Position numbers and translations under genes: made by a program | In this document: piece after piece, positions 7,247 through 13,822 of the stretch | Layout: each line of letters begins with the position of its first letter | How positions within the stretch are numbered: position 1 is the first letter of the stretch | Notes under the pieces: generated by a model | What the model was told of the DNA's origin: nothing | What the model saw: the letters and a program-made list of their open reading frames with translations, nothing else | The model's database searches: none | Origin: JANRKN01 sp033763435 | GTDB lineage: Bacteria > Planctomycetota > Phycisphaerae > Phycisphaerales > UBA1924 | DNA: 19,204 nucleotides | Assembly (NCBI GenBank): GCA_033763435.1 | Contig: JANRKN010000052.1 | Location: 1 to 19,204 of the forward strand | Direction: 5' to 3'

Positions 7247-7285
7247 ACGCGGGCCGAACGCCGCTTGTGCGTGACCGGCCCGCGT
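7247..7285 (-). promoter_or_regulatory. 10-bp perfect inverted repeat in the rplO-secY gap
   Basis: ACGCGGGCCG and CGGCCCGCGT pair perfectly around a 19-nt spacer. The minus-strand end of the repeat overlaps a TATCAT sequence (7248-7243), which resembles a -10 box but has no good -35 partner. The leader also holds a 12-bp GC palindrome at 7226-7237. It could be an attenuator, an operator, or an mRNA structure limiting secY expression relative to the ribosomal genes. None of these can be decided from the sequence. Confidence 0.45.
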
Positions 7286-7344
7286 CTCGTGAAACCGTTC
7301 GATCCCTGGTTCCACGCCGGGCGAACCCGACGCGGCGGACCGCG

Positions 7345-7974
7345 TTACTTCTTCTTCTTGCCGCCCTCAGCCTCGGCGGGCTCCGCGGCCTCGGCGACCG
7401 CCTTCTTGCCCTTCGAGTCCTTGCCGCGGGTCAGCTTCTTGGTCAGGTTCTTGGGCGCGCGGTCCGTGCTGTTGCGGTCGATACCGCGGACCTTGTCGCG
7501 ACGCGTGCCCAGCTCCTTGACGCTGCCGCCAGCCTCGGTCACCAGCGCCCGGACCTTGTCCGACACGCGCGCCGCGGTGATGTTCAGCTTGACCGTCAGC
7601 GACTTGGCATCCGCGCCCAGGTGGCCCAGGATCTTCAGGTCGCGCGAGTCGTCGCGGACCAGGCCCGCCTTGACGAGCGTCGCCGTCGTGACCTCGCCGC
7701 CCTTGGCGAACGCGGGGTGCGCCACGATGTCGGCCAGGTTGACGATCCAGAACTTGGTGCGGAACGGAGCGTTCGTGAAGCCGAACTTCGCCAACCGGCG
7801 GAAGAACGGCATCTGACCGCCCTCGAATGCGCGCTTCTGAGCGTAACCCGAGCGGCTCTTGGCGCCCTTGTTACCGCGGCCCGACTGCTTGCCGTGGCCG
7901 CTGCCCTCACCGCGACCGACGCGCTTGCGCTTCTTGTAGCGTCCGGCCTTGGCGGTGATGTCGTGGATCATCAT
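7345..7974 (-). CDS. rplO: 50S ribosomal protein L15, with basic C-terminal extension
   Basis: Late-assembly 23S rRNA-binding protein of the large subunit. The N-terminal 'RVGRGEGSGHGKQSGRGNKGAKSRSG' block and 'FEGGQMPFFRRLAKFGF' are L15 signatures, and the family fold ends near residue 153. The protein is 209 residues against about 145-150 usually. The extra tail (about 155-209) is Lys/Arg-rich, then Ala/Glu-rich, and ends in four Lys. Two adjacent ATG codons (7974 and 7971) could start it; a GGAG box is 9 nt before the first. The rpsE-rplO gap is only 90 nt and encodes no L30 protein, so rpmD is missing from its usual place. A two-part hairpin (7991-8019) lies in that gap. Confidence 0.97.
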   Translation of the reverse strand: MMIHDITAKAGRYKKRKRVGRGEGSGHGKQSGRGNKGAKSRSGYAQKRAFEGGQMPFFRRLAKFGFTNAPFRTKFWIVNLADIVAHPAFAKGGEVTTATLVKAGLVRDDSRDLKILGHLGADAKSLTVKLNITAARVSDKVRALVTEAGGSVKELGTRRDKVRGIDRNSTDRAPKNLTKKLTRGKDSKGKKAVAEAAEPAEAEGGKKKK

Positions 7975-8064
7975 GACTCAGGTCTCCAACCGGGCGCCCG
8001 CACGGCTCCGTGCCGCCCGTTTCAAGTGTGCTCTGCCAAACCCACCCGTTCCACCCCAAACCGA

Positions 8065-8817
8065 TCAGGCCTTGGGGGCCTCGCCGCCCGCGGGCGCGCC
8101 ACCCTGGGCCTGCTCGCCGCCCTGACCACCACCGCCCTGACCACCACCGCCCTGGCCGCCACCCATGCCCGGGCCGCCCCGACCGCCGCGACGGCCACCG
8201 CCGCCGCCACGACCCTTGCGCTCCTGGCCGATGGTGTTCACCGGGCCACGCATCTTCTCGCCCGTCGTGCGGCTGGGCATGAAGCGCTTGCCGCGCTCGA
8301 TCTTCCCTTCAATCACGCTGACGCCCAGATCGCGCGAACGGGCCGCAGCGATCGCCTCGCGGCGACGCAGCTTCGCGAGCCCCTCGAACACCGCCTTGAC
8401 GACGTTGATCTTGTTCGTCGAGCCGTAGCACTTCGTGAGGCAGTCCGTCACGCCCGCCGTCTCGAGGATCGCGCGGACCGTACCACCCGCGACGACGCCG
8501 GTACCGGGCGAAGCGGGGATCAGGCGAACCTTCGAAGCGCCGAACCGGCCTTCGACCTCGTGCGGGATCGTCGTGCCCGTCATCGGGATCTCGACGAGCG
8601 AGCGCTTGGCGTACTTCTCAGCCTTCTCAACGGCCTGAGGAACTTCGTTGCTCTTGCCGTAGCCGAAGCCGACGCGCCCGCGGCGATCACCGACGACCAC
8701 CAGCGCGCCGAACGAGAACCGCCGGCCGCCCTTGACGGTCGCCGACGTGCGCCCGACCGCCAGCGTCTGCGTGCCGAACGATCCCGATTCTTCCTGCCCG
8801 TTCTTCATCTCAGCCAT
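8065..8817 (-). CDS. rpsE: 30S ribosomal protein S5, with glycine-rich tail
   Basis: Small-subunit protein needed for decoding accuracy and mRNA unwinding at the entry channel. The double-stranded RNA-binding-like N-domain ('GGRRFSFGALVVVGDRRGRVGFGYGKSNEVPQAV', about 30-63) and the C-domain ('GTTIPHEVEGRFGASKVRLIPASPGTGVVAGGTVRAILE', about 81-120) are intact. The protein is 250 residues against about 165-175 usually. After about residue 165 comes a basic linker, then a Gly/Gln/Ala-rich low-complexity tail (about 203-250). At DNA level the tail includes three 15-bp direct repeats (8119-8163). The start at 8817 gives 'MAEMKNGQ'; only a weak GAG is seen 7 nt upstream. The tail is probably disordered. 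Confidence 0.97.
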   Translation of the reverse strand: MAEMKNGQEESGSFGTQTLAVGRTSATVKGGRRFSFGALVVVGDRRGRVGFGYGKSNEVPQAVEKAEKYAKRSLVEIPMTGTTIPHEVEGRFGASKVRLIPASPGTGVVAGGTVRAILETAGVTDCLTKCYGSTNKINVVKAVFEGLAKLRRREAIAAARSRDLGVSVIEGKIERGKRFMPSRTTGEKMRGPVNTIGQERKGRGGGGGRRGGRGGPGMGGGQGGGGQGGGGQGGEQAQGGAPAGGEAPKA

Positions 8818-8844
8818 CGTGCACTCGTTTCCGTTGAAGACGTT

Positions 8845-8874
8845 CCCAACCCCGAGCCACCCTCACACCCGCCC
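8845..8874 (-). other. G-quadruplex-capable tract in the rpsE leader
   Basis: Five G-runs on the mRNA strand (8872-8874, 8868-8870, 8860-8862, 8850-8853 and 8845-8847) have loops of 1, 5, 6 and 2 nt. The same 13-base string (CGTTCCCAACCCC on the plus strand, 8841-8853) recurs in the rplP leader at 13740-13752. Confidence 0.45.
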
Positions 8875-8904
8875 GCGGACTCACACCCACCCATCGAGAA
8901 AGAA

Positions 8905-9270
8905 TCAGAACTCCAGGCCGCCCTTGCGGGCCGCATCGCCCAGGGCCTTCACGCGCCCGTGGTACTTGAAGCCGCCGCGATCAAACACGACCGCCTTGAC
9001 GCCCGCGGCCTTCGCCCGCTCGGCGAGCTTCTGGCCCACCAGCGCCGCGGAGGGAACGTTCCCGGTCTTGCCGCCGGCGACGATCGCTTCTTCGGTGCTC
9101 GAGGCCGCGCACAGCGTCTTGCCCGCGAGATCGTCGATGATCTGAGCGTGCATGTGCTTGAGCGACTTGTACACCGCCAGGCGCGGGCGCTGCGGAGTGC
9201 CCGTGATGCGCTTGCGGATGCCGATGCGACGACGCGACCGGCGGGAGTCCTTGTTGACCTGCTTGTCCAT
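8905..9270 (-). CDS. rplR: 50S ribosomal protein L18
   Basis: Binds 5S rRNA and helps dock it on the 50S subunit with L5. At 121 residues it is close to the usual length. 'RRRIGIRKRITGTPQRPRLAVYKSLKHMHAQIIDD' and the end 'VVFDRGGFKYHGRVKALGDAARKGGLEF' are standard L18 motifs. The ATG at 9270 ('MDKQVNKDSRRS') fits the family start and has an AGAGG box 9 nt upstream. The frame stays open further upstream but there it only overlaps rplF in another frame. It follows rplF by 50 nt. Confidence 0.98.
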   Translation of the reverse strand: MDKQVNKDSRRSRRRIGIRKRITGTPQRPRLAVYKSLKHMHAQIIDDLAGKTLCAASSTEEAIVAGGKTGNVPSAALVGQKLAERAKAAGVKAVVFDRGGFKYHGRVKALGDAARKGGLEF

Positions 9271-9320
9271 GTGCAGAAACCTCTGCCCGTCCGAGCGGGC
9301 GCGAATGATTGCCCGTCGGT

Positions 9321-9872
9321 TTAGGCGCCGAACTGCTTGCCCTGCTTGCGCTTGATGACCTCTTCGAGGTACTTGATGCCCTTGCCGTTGTACGGCTCGG
9401 GCTTCTTGAGGGCCCGCATCGCCGCGGCGAACTGGCCGACCATCTGCTTGTCCGCGCCGTTGATCTTCACAATCTGCTTGTCGACCGTGACCGTCAGACC
9501 CGCGGGGATCGTCATCTGCAGCGTGTTGGCATAGCCGACGACGAGCTTGAGCGTCTTGCCCATCACCGACGCCTGCCAACCCACGCCGACGACTTCCATC
9601 GACTTCTCGTAGCCCTTGGTCACACCCTCGACCATGTTCTTCAGAATGGCCGTCGTTGTGCCCCAGAGCGCCTTGACGAGACGATCGTCCGCCGACCCTT
9701 CGGGCGCGGTCACCTTGATCGCCTTCTCAGCCTCGACGAACGCGACCGCCACTTCGGGCCGGTGCGTGAACGACAGCTTGCCCTTCGGGCCCTCGATGTT
9801 CACCACGCGATCCTTGACCGCGACCTTCACGCCCGCGGGCACCGCCACCGGCTTCTTTCCGATACGAGACAT
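9321..9872 (-). CDS. rplF: 50S ribosomal protein L6
   Basis: Two-domain large-subunit protein near the GTPase-associated centre and the sarcin-ricin loop. At 183 residues, starting 'MSRIGKKPVAVPAGVKV', it is of usual length. The second-domain signature 'PEPYNGKGIKYLEEVIKRKQGKQFGA' ends the protein. The ATG at 9872 is chosen by homology and an AAAGGG box 8 nt upstream, although the open frame runs 38 codons further. The 169-nt gap after rpsH contains a hairpin at 9904-9925 with a GUGA loop and a tandem G-A/A-G mismatch in its stem. Confidence 0.98.
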   Translation of the reverse strand: MSRIGKKPVAVPAGVKVAVKDRVVNIEGPKGKLSFTHRPEVAVAFVEAEKAIKVTAPEGSADDRLVKALWGTTTAILKNMVEGVTKGYEKSMEVVGVGWQASVMGKTLKLVVGYANTLQMTIPAGLTVTVDKQIVKINGADKQMVGQFAAAMRALKKPEPYNGKGIKYLEEVIKRKQGKQFGA

Positions 9873-10041
9873 CGCACAAGCCCTTTCCTTGGCGTCCGGC
9901 TCTCCGTCCCGCTCACGCGGTCCGGGCTTCCGCCAACCTAACCCTTCCGACCAGTCCCACCCGCCTCCGAACACTCGTCCATCCACCCGCCGGCCGGGCT
10001 CTGCCGCGTCGCCGCGACCGCCCGATCACTCGACAGCCTGC

Positions 10042-10440
10042 TCACTCGACGACGCACAGCAGCTCGCCGCCGATCCGGTCCTCGCGGGCCTTTCGGTCGC
10101 TGACGACGCCCCGGCTCGTCGAGACGATCGCGATGCCCATGCCCTGCACGGGCTTGGGCAGGCCCTCGACGCCCGAGTACATCCGCCGGCCCGGCTTGCT
10201 CATGCGCGTCACGCTGTGCAGCACCGGCTCGCCCGCGGTCGTGTACCGCAGACGGAGCTTGATCAGGCCCGAGCGCCCGTCCTCGACGACATCAAAGCCG
10301 TCGATGTAGCCCTCGTCGCGCAGCACGCCCGCGATCCCGCGGCACACCTTGTTGTTGCCGCACGAAACCGTCTTGGCCTTGTTGCGCACCGCGTTGCGGA
10401 TCCGGGTCAGCATGTCCGCGATGGGGTCGTTGATCGCCAT
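10042..10440 (-). CDS. rpsH: 30S ribosomal protein S8
   Basis: Primary 16S rRNA-binding protein of the central domain and, in E. coli, the translational repressor of the spc operon. At 132 residues it has a canonical sequence: 'NDPIADMLTRIRNAVRN' at the start, 'KLRLRYTTAGEPVL' in the middle, and the C-terminal 'GMGIAIVSTSRGVVSDRKARE..GGELLCVVE'. The ATG at 10440 has an AAGGA box 6 nt upstream. No obvious S8-type operator was recognised near rplE or rplN. Confidence 0.98.
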   Translation of the reverse strand: MAINDPIADMLTRIRNAVRNKAKTVSCGNNKVCRGIAGVLRDEGYIDGFDVVEDGRSGLIKLRLRYTTAGEPVLHSVTRMSKPGRRMYSGVEGLPKPVQGMGIAIVSTSRGVVSDRKAREDRIGGELLCVVE

Positions 10441-10566
10441 AGTCCGTCCTTACCTGTCCGCAGAACCAATCTCTGCCGCGAAAGTCGTCCGTCCGTTCCC
10501 TGCCCCGCGTCCCCGCAAGGCCCTCTCACGCGCCCGGGCCCAAACCCGACCGCGCTCCCCCGCCTC

Positions 10567-10752
10567 TTACCACGAGGCCTTCCGCATGCCCGGGATCTTG
10601 CCCTCGAGCGCCAGCTTCCGCAGCATCATGCGGCTGATGCGGAACTTGCGGTAATACCCGCGCACCCGCCCCGACAGCTCGCACCGACGAACCGTCCGCG
10701 TGCTGAACTTGGGCTTGCGCCGACTCTTTGCCACCTGTGCCTTCGTCGCCAT
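10567..10752 (-). CDS. rpsN: 30S ribosomal protein S14, short form with degenerate zinc site
   Basis: Head protein of the 30S subunit. At 61 residues it has the length and layout of the zinc-binding (type Z) S14, with 'KPKFSTRTVRRC', 'GRVRGYYRKFRISRMMLRKLA' and 'GKIPGMRKASW'. In zinc forms the ligands fall in CxxC-x12-CxxC. Here the four positions are C24, S27, S40 and M43, so three of four ligands are gone and zinc binding is unlikely. It is neither the usual long zinc-free S14 (about 100 residues) nor the standard zinc form. The ATG has a GGAG box 8 nt upstream. It lies between rplE and rpsH as usual, so it is probably the only functional copy. Confidence 0.96.
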   Translation of the reverse strand: MATKAQVAKSRRKPKFSTRTVRRCELSGRVRGYYRKFRISRMMLRKLALEGKIPGMRKASW

Positions 10753-10809
10753 CTGATCTGCTCCGATCCTGCAAGTGCTCGGGTGCTTCTGTCCCTGTCC
10801 CCTGACGCC

Positions 10810-11544
10810 TTACGACGCAGCCTTCGACTTCCGCTCCTCGGGCTTGGCGAAGGGCATGCCAAGCTCCTCAAGCACGAAGCGGCTCCGCTCAGGCGAGCTG
10901 TTGCGGAACACCACGTTGATGTTCATGCCGTGGGTGAAGTTCACCTCGGCCATGTTGATCTCGGGGAACACGCCCTGCTCGTTCACGCCCAGCGAGTAGT
11001 TGCCGCGGCGGTCAAACGCCGTCGTCGACACGCCACGGAAGTCCTTGATTCGCGGCGTCGCCAGGTTGATCAGGCGGTCCAGGAAGTGCCACATCCGGTC
11101 CCGACGCAGCGTCACCATCACCGACGACTCAAAGCCCGCGCGGAGCTTGAAGTTCGAGACCGACTTCTTCGCCTTCACAACCACCGGCTTCTGGCCCGTG
11201 ATCGCGAGGATCGTGTCGATCGCCGTCTGGCGCTTCTCGGGGGGCAGCTTCGTGCCCTCGAGGTGACGACCCAGGTTGATGTTGATCACGATCTTCTCAA
11301 CCCGAGGCTGCGCCATCGGATTCTTCAGACCGAACTTCTCCGCCAGCTTCGGGCGCACCGTGTCCTGGAACCGCACGCGCAGACGCGCCGGCACCTTCGG
11401 ACCCGTCGGCTCGGCCGACTCGGCCGCGTGCTTCTTCGGCGCGGGCGCCTTGCCGCCCTTGCCGGCGCCGCCCTTGGGCGCGCCCTTCTGCTCGCCCTTG
11501 GCCGGGCCCTGATTCGCTGGCTTGTTGTCCTTGTCGGTCGCCAT
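10810..11544 (-). CDS. rplE: 50S ribosomal protein L5, with N-terminal low-complexity extension
   Basis: Binds 5S rRNA and contacts the P-site tRNA. The core (about residues 50-235) has 'KNPMAQPRVEKIVININLG', 'ITGQKPVVVKAKKSVSNFKLRAG', 'DFRGVSTTAFDRRGNYSLGVNEQGVFPEI' and 'GMNINVVF'. It is preceded by about 48 residues rich in Lys, Ala, Gly and Pro, giving 244 residues against about 180. The start ATG at 11544 has an AAGGA box 7 nt upstream, which supports the extension being translated. Such a basic tail is probably disordered and may contact rRNA. Confidence 0.97.
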   Translation of the reverse strand: MATDKDNKPANQGPAKGEQKGAPKGGAGKGGKAPAPKKHAAESAEPTGPKVPARLRVRFQDTVRPKLAEKFGLKNPMAQPRVEKIVININLGRHLEGTKLPPEKRQTAIDTILAITGQKPVVVKAKKSVSNFKLRAGFESSVMVTLRRDRMWHFLDRLINLATPRIKDFRGVSTTAFDRRGNYSLGVNEQGVFPEINMAEVNFTHGMNINVVFRNSSPERSRFVLEELGMPFAKPEERKSKAAS

Positions 11545-11567
11545 CGCTTGATCCTTCGTCGCTCGAG

Positions 11568-11618
11568 CCCAACCCCACCAACCCCACCGTCCCCAACTCA
11601 CCCACCGGTCCCCAACCC
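11568..11618 (-). other. G-quadruplex-capable tract in the rplE leader region
   Basis: Seven G-runs of three or four bases on the mRNA strand lie between 11618 and 11568, with loops of 2-6 nt. They are in the 123-nt gap between rplX and rplE, ending about 24 nt upstream of the rplE start. Confidence 0.5.
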
Positions 11619-11667
11619 GCCAAACCTTCGTCCATCCACCGGCCCCACCCAGCGGGCCGGAAGAGAA

Positions 11668-12006
11668 TTACTTCTTGCCCTCGGCCTTGCGGATCGTCGA
11701 GAGCACCTTGCCCCCGCGAGCCGCGACCCGCACCTTGCTGCCGTCGCTCTTGGTCTCGAACCGCACGCGCGTCGGCTTGCCGTCGACCACGGGCGAGACC
11801 TTGCTCCAGTGCATCGGAGCTTCCTTGGTGATCACCGCGCCCTTGGGGTTGAGCCGGTTCGGACGAACGTTCTTCGTCCGCAGGTTCATCCCCTTGAGAT
11901 ACACGCGTTCGCTCTTCGGATCGACGCGCAACACCTCGCCGGTCTGCCCCTTGAGGCTCCCGCTGGTGATCATCACGATGTCGCCCTTCACAACGTGCCG
12001 AGGCAT
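11668..12006 (-). CDS. rplX: 50S ribosomal protein L24
   Basis: Assembly-initiating 23S rRNA-binding protein with a KOW domain. The protein is 112 residues, starting 'MPRHVVKGDIVMITSGSLKGQTGEVLRVDPKSERVYLKGMNL', with the KOW motif at about 6-33 and 'NPKGAVITKEAPMHWSKVSPV' further on. The ATG at 12006 is fixed by homology and a GGAG box 6 nt upstream; 29 upstream in-frame codons are rejected. Length is within the usual range. Confidence 0.98.
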   Translation of the reverse strand: MPRHVVKGDIVMITSGSLKGQTGEVLRVDPKSERVYLKGMNLRTKNVRPNRLNPKGAVITKEAPMHWSKVSPVVDGKPTRVRFETKSDGSKVRVAARGGKVLSTIRKAEGKK

Positions 12007-12043
12007 GCTTCGCTCCGTTCCTGTCCTGCCGAAACCGATTCCA

Positions 12044-12082
12044 CCCCGCCCACTCGACCCCACCACACCCCACCTACACCCC
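12044..12082 (-). other. G-quadruplex-capable tract in the rplX leader
   Basis: Five G-runs on the mRNA strand (12079-12082, 12068-12071, 12058-12061, 12049-12051 and 12044-12047) have loops of 7, 6, 6 and 1 nt. They occupy most of the 93-nt gap after rplN. They are followed by GTGGAATCGGTTTCGG, which is close to a segment in the rpsS leader. Confidence 0.5.
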
Positions 12083-12099
12083 ACTCCGTCCAACCGACG

Positions 12100-12486
12100 T
12101 CAGATCACTTCCGACGCCAGCGACACGATCTTCATGTAGTTCTTGTCACGCAGCTCGCGGGCGACGGGGCCGAAGATGCGGGTGCCCTTGGGGTTGCCGT
12201 CGTCCTGGATCAGCACCACCGCGTTCGAGTCGAACTTCACGTACGACCCATCCGCGCGGCGGGTGGGCTTGGTCGTCCGGACGACCACGGCCTTGCTCTT
12301 GTCGCCCTGCTTCACGTCCGCGCCGGGGAGAGCCCGCTTGATCGAGACGAACACGCGGTCACCGACCGTCGCCATGCGCCGCGTGAACGCGCCGCTGGCC
12401 GTCGAACCGCCGTAGACGCGGATCACGTAGGCGATCTTCGCCCCGGAGTTGTCCGCCACTTCGCACCGTGTTTCCTGCTGCAGCAT
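12100..12486 (-). CDS. rplN: 50S ribosomal protein L14
   Basis: Interface protein of the 50S subunit, forming bridge B8 with 16S rRNA and contacting L19. At 128 residues it is only slightly longer than E. coli (123). 'MLQQETRCEVADNSGAKIAYVIRVYG' and 'RRADGSYVKFDSNAVVLIQDDGNPKGTRIFGPVARELRDKNYMKIVSLASEVI' are diagnostic. The ATG has an AGAGGA box 8 nt upstream. It opens the spc block, 138 nt after rpsQ; no convincing promoter was seen in that gap. Confidence 0.98.
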   Translation of the reverse strand: MLQQETRCEVADNSGAKIAYVIRVYGGSTASGAFTRRMATVGDRVFVSIKRALPGADVKQGDKSKAVVVRTTKPTRRADGSYVKFDSNAVVLIQDDGNPKGTRIFGPVARELRDKNYMKIVSLASEVI

Positions 12487-12624
12487 GGCTCACATCCTCT
12501 TCACGAACCTGCCCGACCTGACCTGATCCACCCCGAACCCAGCCCCGCCGATCCACCCACACCGTCACTCCCTCGCACCCGCCGAACCCCTCGGTCCCCG
12601 CAGGCGCCGGGCGCCCTGACCGAC

Positions 12625-12936
12625 TCAGACTTCCGTGACCACCGGGTCGACGAGCTTCTCCGAGCGCTTCTCGACAATCCGCAGCAGCTTCCACTGCTTG
12701 GTCTTGCTGATGGGCTTGCAGTGCACGCACTCGACCACGTCGCCGCGACGGCTCTCGTTCTTCTCGTCGTGGACGTTGAGCACGGTCCGCTGCCCGATGT
12801 ACTTCCCGTACTTGGGGTGCTTGGCCAGGTACGTGATCACGACCTTGCGCGTCTTGCTGCGCCCGTCGCTCTCGACCACGCCGACCTTCGTCGCGGCCCG
12901 CTTCTCGCTCTTCTGTCCGGTCTTGCTCGTCGTCAT
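12625..12936 (-). CDS. rpsQ: 30S ribosomal protein S17
   Basis: OB-fold primary binder of the 16S rRNA 5' domain. At 103 residues it contains 'GVVESDGRSKTRKVVITYLAKHPKYGKYI' and 'NVHDEKNESRRGDVVECVHCKPISKTKQWKLLRIVEK', the S17 core, with a short basic N-terminal lead and a C-terminal tail 'LVDPVVTEV'. The ATG at 12936 has an AGAGG box about 10 nt upstream, a rather long spacing. It is the last gene of the S10 block. Confidence 0.98.
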   Translation of the reverse strand: MTTSKTGQKSEKRAATKVGVVESDGRSKTRKVVITYLAKHPKYGKYIGQRTVLNVHDEKNESRRGDVVECVHCKPISKTKQWKLLRIVEKRSEKLVDPVVTEV

Positions 12937-13002
12937 GTGCTTCGTGCCTCTGGTCGATGCGTGCTCTGTCGCCCGCGGTCAGCGACTGGTTTGCCCGGTG
13001 AC

Positions 13003-13221
13003 TTACTTCTTCGCGCCCACGGACCACTTGCCGGCCTTGATCCGGCCCGTCCGCTCCGTCATCAGCCGGGCGATGTCCTTGCGGATCTTCCCGAACTGCG
13101 AAACGTCCTCGACCTTCTCAGTCACCGTCTGGCTGCGCAGGTCGTACAGCTTCCCCGAAAGGCGGGCGATCTCCGCCTGGATCTTGTCGTTGTCCATCTG
13201 CCGAACTTCGCTGCCCGTCAT
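13003..13221 (-). CDS. rpmC: 50S ribosomal protein L29
   Basis: Small helical protein at the tunnel exit, next to L23, that helps form the docking site for trigger factor and SRP. The protein is 72 residues, 'MTGSEVRQMDNDKIQAEI' through 'RLSGKLYDLRSQTVTEKVEDVSQFGKIRKDIARLMTERTGRI', which matches the L29 two-helix pattern, plus a short basic tail. The ATG at 13221 is preferred to the earlier in-frame start (13254) because a GAGG box lies 7 nt upstream and the length then fits the family. Confidence 0.96.
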   Translation of the reverse strand: MTGSEVRQMDNDKIQAEIARLSGKLYDLRSQTVTEKVEDVSQFGKIRKDIARLMTERTGRIKAGKWSVGAKK

Positions 13222-13293
13222 CGCAATACCTCGCTGAAGAACTGACCCACCCAATCTGCCGACCCACTCCGCCCACGACTCCCACCGAGAAAA

Positions 13294-13713
13294 TCAGACG
13301 CTCACGCGCCGCGCGACGAACCGGGTCTTCACCGGCATCTTCGACGCCACGCGGACGAACGCCAGCTTCGCCGTCGCCTCGGGCACGCCCGCGATCTCGA
13401 ACAGGATCGTGCCCTTGCGGACGCGAGCCGCCCAGTAATCCACGTCGGCCTTACCGGTACCCATTCGGGTCTCGAGCGGCTTCTTGGAGATGGGCTTGTC
13501 GGGGAACACGCGGATGAACAGCTTGCCTTCGCGCTTCAGGAAGTGCTGCGCCGCAACGCGACCGGCCTCGAGCTGCGTCGCCTTGACCCACAGGCTCTCG
13601 AGCGACTGAAGGCCGTAGTCGCCGTAGGCAACGTAGTTGCCCTTCGTCGCGTCGCGGTCGCGAACGCGGCGGAACTCCTTGCGGTACTTCACTCGCTTGG
13701 GCATCAACGCCAT
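13294..13713 (-). CDS. rplP: 50S ribosomal protein L16
   Basis: Large-subunit protein at the A-site tRNA elbow and near the peptidyl transferase centre. At 139 residues it carries 'MPKRVKYRKEFRRVRDRD', 'FGDYGLQSLE'-like 'YGDYGLQSLESLWVKATQLEAGRVAAQHFL', and 'RVFPDKPISKKPLETRMGTGKADVDYWAARVRKGTILFEIAGV', all typical. The start 'MALMPKRVK' has a GGAG box 8 nt upstream. It is 109 nt after rpsC. Confidence 0.98.
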   Translation of the reverse strand: MALMPKRVKYRKEFRRVRDRDATKGNYVAYGDYGLQSLESLWVKATQLEAGRVAAQHFLKREGKLFIRVFPDKPISKKPLETRMGTGKADVDYWAARVRKGTILFEIAGVPEATAKLAFVRVASKMPVKTRFVARRVSV

Positions 13714-13743
13714 GAATCACACTCCGATCAGACCCGATCCGTT

Positions 13744-13774
13744 CCCAACCCCCGCCCGATTCCCCGAACCACCC
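13744..13774 (-). other. G-quadruplex-capable tract in the rplP leader
   Basis: Five G-runs on the mRNA strand (13772-13774, 13762-13765, 13755-13757, 13749-13753 and 13744-13746) have loops of 6, 4, 1 and 2 nt. They end about 30 nt upstream of the rplP ATG. Confidence 0.5.
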
Positions 13775-13822
13775 GTCCGCTCCGAACACGCGCCCCCCAA
13801 CAGCCCCGCAGCGACCTCGCGA

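Noticed and set aside
9616..13245. Plus-strand open frame of 1209 codons
   Set aside because: It lies antisense across nine clear ribosomal genes. In GC-rich DNA the antisense frame of real genes is often free of stops; the product is Arg/His/Leu-rich with no recognisable domain.
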